This document shows, piece by piece, positions 43,533 through 46,905 of a stretch of 46,905 nucleotides of DNA. This stretch comes from an uncultured Porphyromonadaceae bacterium (GTDB lineage Bacteria > Bacteroidota > Bacteroidia > Bacteroidales > Muribaculaceae), in contig CANEHE010000017.1 of assembly GCA_947427285.1 (NCBI GenBank), positions 1 to 46,905 of the forward strand. The letters are read 5' to 3'. The translations under genes were made by a program, and so were the position numbers. The notes under the pieces were generated by a model that was not told where the DNA came from, did not search any database, and worked only from the letters and a program-made list of their open reading frames with translations. Position 1 is the first letter of the stretch. Each line of letters opens with the position of its first letter.

Positions 43533-44575
43533 AATACATCTGTCAGCCCCTTTCAGGGGTTCTTCGTCTCGCAGGCTCGGCGATTCTGGTGCTGACCGGC
43601 CTTTTGTTGAGCTCATGTGTGCATGAATGGCCAGAACCGCTTGAGACCCGAAATGTCACCCTTTCCATACATCATGAACTCCCTTGGGAGTATCGGGACT
43701 TCAATACCGGTATAGGGTTGGATACACGCTCAGAAGATGAGAATCTGGAGGTGCGTTATATTTATAGGGTTTATCCTGCCGGGACTACTCAGATCCCGGT
43801 GTCAGAGACGGTAGAATATCGCTCAGATCTAAGCCTGGCGGACTTCACTACCACGCTTCAGGTTCCTGTGGGCGACTATGATATCTGGGTTTGGACAGAC
43901 TTTGTCAGGAAGGGCAGTGAGGAAGGTTTGTACTACAACGCGGGTTCTTTCCGCTCAATCACCTATACCAGTCCTTATGTCGGAGAAACTATGCGCAAGG
44001 ACGCCTTTAGCGGAATGTCAGAAGTCAGTGTACCGTCAAGTATCGATGAGAATGTGCCGGTCACAAGAGAAATTACGGTTCGTCGGCCTCTTACAGGATA
44101 TGTTTTCATCAGCTCGGACTTGAATGAGTTCGTAAAAGGTGAAATAGCCCGTCGGCGTCTGCCATCTTCTAATCCTGAGGATGGTGCCACTGGAGATGCG
44201 TCGTTTGATTTCACCGGCTATCGGGTTAAAATCTCCTATACAGGTTATCTTCCATGCGAATATGACATGTTCAAAGGCAAACCGGTTGACTCTGCCACTG
44301 GGGTAAGTTATGACGCAAGTATCCGTGCTTTGAGTACGACAGAAGCATCGATAGGATTCGACTTGTTCTTTATCAATGGCAAGGAGTCGTCCGTACGGGT
44401 TGCCGTCGATATCTATTCTCCCGAGGGTGAACGGATCGCCGGTACTCAGAACATTGATATACCGGTTAATCTAAGTACCTTGACGCTTGTCCGCGGCAAC
44501 TTCCTGACCACAAAGGCCAGCGGAGGTGTGGGCATCTCTCCGGGCTTTGAAGGAGAATTCAATATTCAGATATGA
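43529..44575 (+). CDS. FimB/Mfa2-like fimbrial subunit lipoprotein (DUF5119-type)
   Basis: 348 residues. A long signal ends in the lipobox LLLSSC (Cys ~30). The mature part has two beta-rich domains: ~40-185 with YIYRVYPAGTTQIPV, VPVGDYDIWVWTDFV and EGLYYNAGSF, and ~190-345 with ITVRRPLTGYVFISSDLNEF, VKISYTGYLPCEYDMF and LTLVRGNFLTTKASGGVGIS. The VPxGxYxIWVWxD and the L-VRGN end are typical of anchor-type fimbrillin-like lipoproteins in Bacteroidales. It is translationally coupled to the DUF3575 gene. A strong terminator follows. Confidence 0.75.
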   Translation: MKYICQPLSGVLRLAGSAILVLTGLLLSSCVHEWPEPLETRNVTLSIHHELPWEYRDFNTGIGLDTRSEDENLEVRYIYRVYPAGTTQIPVSETVEYRSDLSLADFTTTLQVPVGDYDIWVWTDFVRKGSEEGLYYNAGSFRSITYTSPYVGETMRKDAFSGMSEVSVPSSIDENVPVTREITVRRPLTGYVFISSDLNEFVKGEIARRRLPSSNPEDGATGDASFDFTGYRVKISYTGYLPCEYDMFKGKPVDSATGVSYDASIRALSTTEASIGFDLFFINGKESSVRVAVDIYSPEGERIAGTQNIDIPVNLSTLTLVRGNFLTTKASGGVGISPGFEGEFNIQI

Positions 44576-44579
44576 TATT

Positions 44580-44632
44580 AAATTGTTCTTATCCATGTTG
44601 CAGATCATCTCCAAGATGGATAAGAACAATTT
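44580..44632 (+). terminator. Perfect 17-bp terminator hairpin inside the fimbrial locus
   Basis: 44580-44596 pairs with 44616-44632 without mismatch (19-nt loop), followed by more T. It separates the DUF5119-type gene from the DUF6562-type gene. Confidence 0.85.
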
Positions 44633-44700
44633 TTGTATATACAATTTGTAAGATTGATTTTCTATTGTGGATAAACTATGTCTAAAAAATATATTTTCTA

Positions 44701-45639
44701 ATGAAACTGATCTCTTATCTCGCCTCATCACTGGCGGGCATTCTTCTTTTCAGCTCATGCTCGTCTGATGAATTAGTTGATCATATCTTCTCGTCAGGCG
44801 ATGGCAACGTTTCCTTCTCTCTTCAGCTTCCGGCTGAACTTACCACACGTGCGTTTGGTGACGGATTTAAAGCTACTACTCTTACTTTCGCTGTATACGA
44901 GACCGGTGTGACTCCAGTGCGCCCTATCATTTTAAGTGAGGATGAGTATACTTTTACGGATCTGCATACAACCGTCAATTTTAGGTTGGCTAACGGTAAA
45001 ACTTACGATATAGTTTTCTGGGCCGATGCTCCAGTAGAAGCTCCGGTGATGAACCCTTACACTTTCGATCCTGATAAGCAGACTATTTCGGTCAACTATT
45101 CAGGTGTGACTACAAATGCGGAAAACCGTGATGCATTCTTTGCTGCTGTACGCGGTCTGAAGGTTACGGGTCCGGTCAACGAGACAGTGAAGTTATACCG
45201 ACCTTTCGCTCAGATCAATCTCGGCACAACCGATCTTGATGAATCGGCTGTAAAGAATGCTTATCCGAATCTTCGTTCGTCATTGGAGACTACGGCTTAC
45301 CAGACTCTTAATCTCCTTACAGGAGAAGTGTCAGATCCAACGGGAGTGGTGTATGCTCTGGCTGCGGCACCTACTGGAGAGGTGTTCCCGAAGGGAAGTG
45401 AATATGATTATCTATCGATGAATTATCTTCTGGTGGAATCAAACCAGTCGATAGTGGATTGTAAATATACATTCTATAATGCTCTTGATCCGGTTTATTC
45501 CCTTACTGTGGCTAATGTTCCGGTACAGCGTAACTATCGAACCAATATCTTTGGTGCATTACTCACCAGTGAGGCAGACTTTACGATTGAAATTGTGCCG
45601 CCTTTCCTCAAGCCTGATAAAGATATAGAGGTGAAATAA
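44701..45639 (+). CDS. DUF6562-type fimbrillin-like lipoprotein
   Basis: 312 residues. Signal MKLISYLASSLAGILLFSSC with lipobox LFSSC. Residues ~35-130 form a beta-sandwich with LQLPAELTTRAFGDG, LTFAVYET and the common YDIVFWADAP. A second domain (~135-300) contains KLYRPFAQINLGTTDLDE, MNYLLVESNQS and VPVQRNYRTNIFGALLTS. The Arg in TTRAF may be a processing site, as in fimbrillins, but this is inference. It is the complete counterpart of the gene cut by the window start, and ends where that protein's beta-helix begins. A terminator separates it from the two upstream fimbrial genes, so it could be expressed separately; no clear -7 box was found. Confidence 0.8.
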   Translation: MKLISYLASSLAGILLFSSCSSDELVDHIFSSGDGNVSFSLQLPAELTTRAFGDGFKATTLTFAVYETGVTPVRPIILSEDEYTFTDLHTTVNFRLANGKTYDIVFWADAPVEAPVMNPYTFDPDKQTISVNYSGVTTNAENRDAFFAAVRGLKVTGPVNETVKLYRPFAQINLGTTDLDESAVKNAYPNLRSSLETTAYQTLNLLTGEVSDPTGVVYALAAAPTGEVFPKGSEYDYLSMNYLLVESNQSIVDCKYTFYNALDPVYSLTVANVPVQRNYRTNIFGALLTSEADFTIEIVPPFLKPDKDIEVK

Positions 45640-45665
45640 TTCATCTGATATATTCTAGTAATCTA

Positions 45666-45704
45666 TATAAAAGGAGATGACTATCTTGTTCATCTCCTTT
45701 TATA
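45666..45704. terminator. Bidirectional terminator hairpin
   Basis: A perfect 15-bp stem (45666-45680 with 45690-45704) and 9-nt loop between the DUF6562-type gene (+) and the NUDIX gene (-), with T-rich sequence on both outer sides. Confidence 0.88.
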
Positions 45705-45707
45705 ATT

Positions 45708-46253
45708 CTATTTTTGTTGTCTGACCTTCTTCAGAGCAGGCAAAACTATTCTTGTATACTCCTCTTCAAAATTTGGGGTTAGGATCCCCTTTCCTATGAC
45801 TTCTGCAATCTCCTTAGGGCTCCAATAGCGTCCTACGGCAACTTCGTTGGAAAGTTTGGGCGTTAATGTTTTTCCGCAATGCAGAAAAACGTAGACCAAC
45901 TCTTTTTCTATATCAGATTCGAAGATATAATGTCCGATTTCATGAGATTGTACAGATAAAAGTCCGATTTCCTCTTTTGTTTCACGGTTCAGTGCTTCCT
46001 GAATACTTTCGTTATATCCGACATGTCCGCCTACAGCTGTATCCCATCGTCCGGGTTGAATCTGTTTCCACTGCGGTCTAAGTTGAAGGTATATCCGGCC
46101 CTCCTCATCCGTAAGGTGCAGATGCACCACCGGGTGTAGGAGACCGGTTCCGCTGTGACAGATGCCACGTGATGCGCAGCCTGACACTTTCCCTGTCCCA
46201 TCCACAATAGGAAGCAACTCTTCCAGATCATCTGTGGCACAAATATTTTTCAT
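45708..46253 (-). CDS. NUDIX hydrolase (isopentenyl-diphosphate-isomerase-like subgroup)
   Basis: 181 residues, cytosolic. The NUDIX box G(5x)E(7x)REUxEEuG reads GHVGYNESIQEALNRETKEEIG (split here: GHVGYNES, then IQEALNRETKEEIG) at about residues 76-97. N-terminal GTGKVSGCASRGICHSGTGL and the downstream WDTAVGGHV resemble YfcD/IDI-like NUDIX enzymes. The substrate cannot be told by eye. It is a single-gene unit with its own promoter. Confidence 0.88.
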   Translation of the reverse strand: MKNICATDDLEELLPIVDGTGKVSGCASRGICHSGTGLLHPVVHLHLTDEEGRIYLQLRPQWKQIQPGRWDTAVGGHVGYNESIQEALNRETKEEIGLLSVQSHEIGHYIFESDIEKELVYVFLHCGKTLTPKLSNEVAVGRYWSPKEIAEVIGKGILTPNFEEEYTRIVLPALKKVRQQK

Positions 46254-46292
46254 GACAATAAAAAGAAATTGAACTTGATGTTTGTCTTATTG

Positions 46293-46322
46293 CAAAATTA
46301 AATAAATTCTTCTGATTATCAA
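46293..46322 (-). promoter_or_regulatory. Promoter of the NUDIX gene
   Basis: Minus strand: TTG (46320-46322), 19-nt spacer, TAATTTTG (46293-46300). Leader about 35 nt. Confidence 0.68.
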
Positions 46323-46419
46323 CTTTATCGGGTTAAAAACTTTTGTTGGAATAAAGAAATCTTTTCATAATACAAAGAAGGAAAACAAACAGTCAATAAA
46401 ATAAAGCATACAAGGAGGT

Positions 46420-46450
46420 TTTGCCATTTGGAAGAAAATGATTAACTTTG
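46420..46450 (+). promoter_or_regulatory. Promoter of the tRNA-Pro/tRNA-Ser pair
   Basis: TTTG (46420-46423), 19-nt spacer, TAACTTTG (46443-46450). A near-ideal match, about 36 nt before tRNA-Pro. Confidence 0.8.
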
Positions 46451-46486
46451 CGGTGTCGGAAAGAGCCGGATATATCGGCAACCGAT

Positions 46487-46560
46487 CGGGGCGTAGCGCA
46501 GTCCGGTAGCGCACCTGGTTTGGGACCAGGTGGTCGCAGGTTCGAATCCTGTCACCCCGA
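46487..46560 (+). tRNA. tRNA-Pro(TGG)
   Basis: 74 nt. Anticodon stem-loop CCTGG-TTTGGGA-CCAGG gives TGG. D arm GCGCAGTCCGGTAGCGC, T arm GCAGG-TTCGAAT-CCTGT. Acceptor CGGGGCG faces CACCCCG, leaving an unpaired C6/A67. Discriminator A. CCA is not encoded (CAG follows). Confidence 0.94.
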
Positions 46561-46611
46561 CAGTAACGGCAGGTACAATTAAGGATTTTTTGAACTGTCG
46601 GGAATCATTGA

Positions 46612-46696
46612 GGAGAGATGGCAGAGTGGTCGATTGCGGCGGTCTTGAAAACCGTTGAGGCTCACACCTCCGGGGGTTCGAATCCCTCTCTCTCCG
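46612..46696 (+). tRNA. tRNA-Ser(TGA)
   Basis: 85-nt class II tRNA. Acceptor GGAGAGA/TCTCTCC, anticodon stem-loop GCGGT-CTTGAAA-ACCGT giving TGA, a variable arm, T arm GGGGG-TTCGAAT-CCCTC (outermost pair off), discriminator G. It follows tRNA-Pro after 51 nt without a terminator between. Confidence 0.94.
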
Positions 46697-46729
46697 CAAT
46701 AAACGCTGAAAATCAGCAAATTGCAAAGC

Positions 46730-46774
46730 AAACACCCAATTTTACACCCAAGAATGTAAAATTGGGTGTTTTTG
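46730..46774 (+). terminator. Rho-independent terminator after the tRNA pair
   Basis: A perfect 16-bp stem (46731-46746 with 46755-46770) and 8-nt loop, ending in five T. The remaining bases to 46905 show no supported feature. Confidence 0.9.
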
Positions 46775-46905
46775 TATTATTTAAGATTTTGTTCTGCTGT
46801 TTGTACAGTTACGCATTATAAATCCGCCTAATGGACACATTGCTCCACTTATGGAAAACCCAGGGTCGGATGACCCCTTGAGCCAGGCTGATTTGCCCCC
46901 TTTGG

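Noticed and set aside
46442..46735. 97-residue minus-strand open frame with GFEPATTWSQTRCATGLRY
   Set aside because: This is the well-known artefact of translating the complement of tRNA genes; it lies over tRNA-Pro and tRNA-Ser.
46618..46821. 67-residue plus-strand frame
   Set aside because: It is read through tRNA-Ser(TGA) and its terminator.
46805..46905. Possible integration site downstream of tRNA-Ser
   Set aside because: No repeat of the tRNA 3' end, integrase or phage gene is visible within the window.

Overview
The window reads as a piece of a Bacteroidales chromosome, most likely from a gut, Muribaculaceae-like lineage. That placement is inference. Supporting signs are Bacteroidetes -7 boxes (TAnnTTTG) with TTTG/TTG -33 boxes 19-20 nt upstream, no obvious Shine-Dalgarno dependence, a type IX secretion (T9SS) sorting tail, fimbrillin-type lipoproteins, a BtuB/BtuG-type vitamin B12 locus, and a radical SAM/lipoprotein cassette of a kind known from Bacteroidetes. 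Coding density is high. I saw no transposase, integrase, phage gene, CRISPR array or rRNA.

Layout. 1-1142: 3' part of a fimbrillin-like (DUF6562-type) surface protein with an AT-rich beta-helix extension. 1227-6848 (minus): secreted GH31 glycosidase, secreted FnIII protein and carboxynorspermidine dehydrogenase, each closed by a strong hairpin. 6952-8108: tsaE-birA. 8154-9623 (minus): beta-helix lipoprotein, divergent from lpxB (9741-11192), whose product carries an unusual Arg/Pro tail. 11202-13562 (minus): lipoprotein, polyprenyl diphosphate synthase, TatD nuclease. 13785: tRNA-Ser(GGA). 14106-18913: cobalamin riboswitch, then a BtuB-like receptor, a BtuG-like propeller lipoprotein and a beta-barrel protein. 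19000-22815 (minus): O6-alkylguanine methyltransferase, CPA2 antiporter, DEDDh exonuclease. 22956: tRNA-Gly(CCC). 23206-25756: gpmA and a long-chain acyl-CoA synthetase. 25863: small secreted protein of unknown function.

26176-29946 (minus) is the most interesting region. It is a compact five-gene operon: a C10 (streptopain-like) cysteine protease lipoprotein, three tandem paralogous small lipoproteins sharing a near-identical signal peptide and an MYGT motif just after the lipidated Cys, and a radical SAM/SPASM enzyme. It looks like a cell-envelope system in which lipoproteins may be post-translationally modified. What the modification is, and whether the protease takes part, is unknown.

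30268-34195 (minus): guaA and a second CPA2 antiporter with RCK_C domains. 34509-39908: a 1799-residue modular secreted protein with a T9SS tail. 40039-42053: outer-membrane phospholipase A and a membrane glycosyltransferase. 42258-45639: a DUF3575/OmpA-like protein, a fimbrial-subunit-like lipoprotein and a DUF6562-type fimbrillin-like lipoprotein related to the truncated gene at the window start. 45708-46253 (minus): NUDIX hydrolase. 46487-46696: tRNA-Pro(TGG) and tRNA-Ser(TGA), then a terminator. The last ~100 bases hold nothing I can call.

All family names come from reading motifs by eye; no database search was run.
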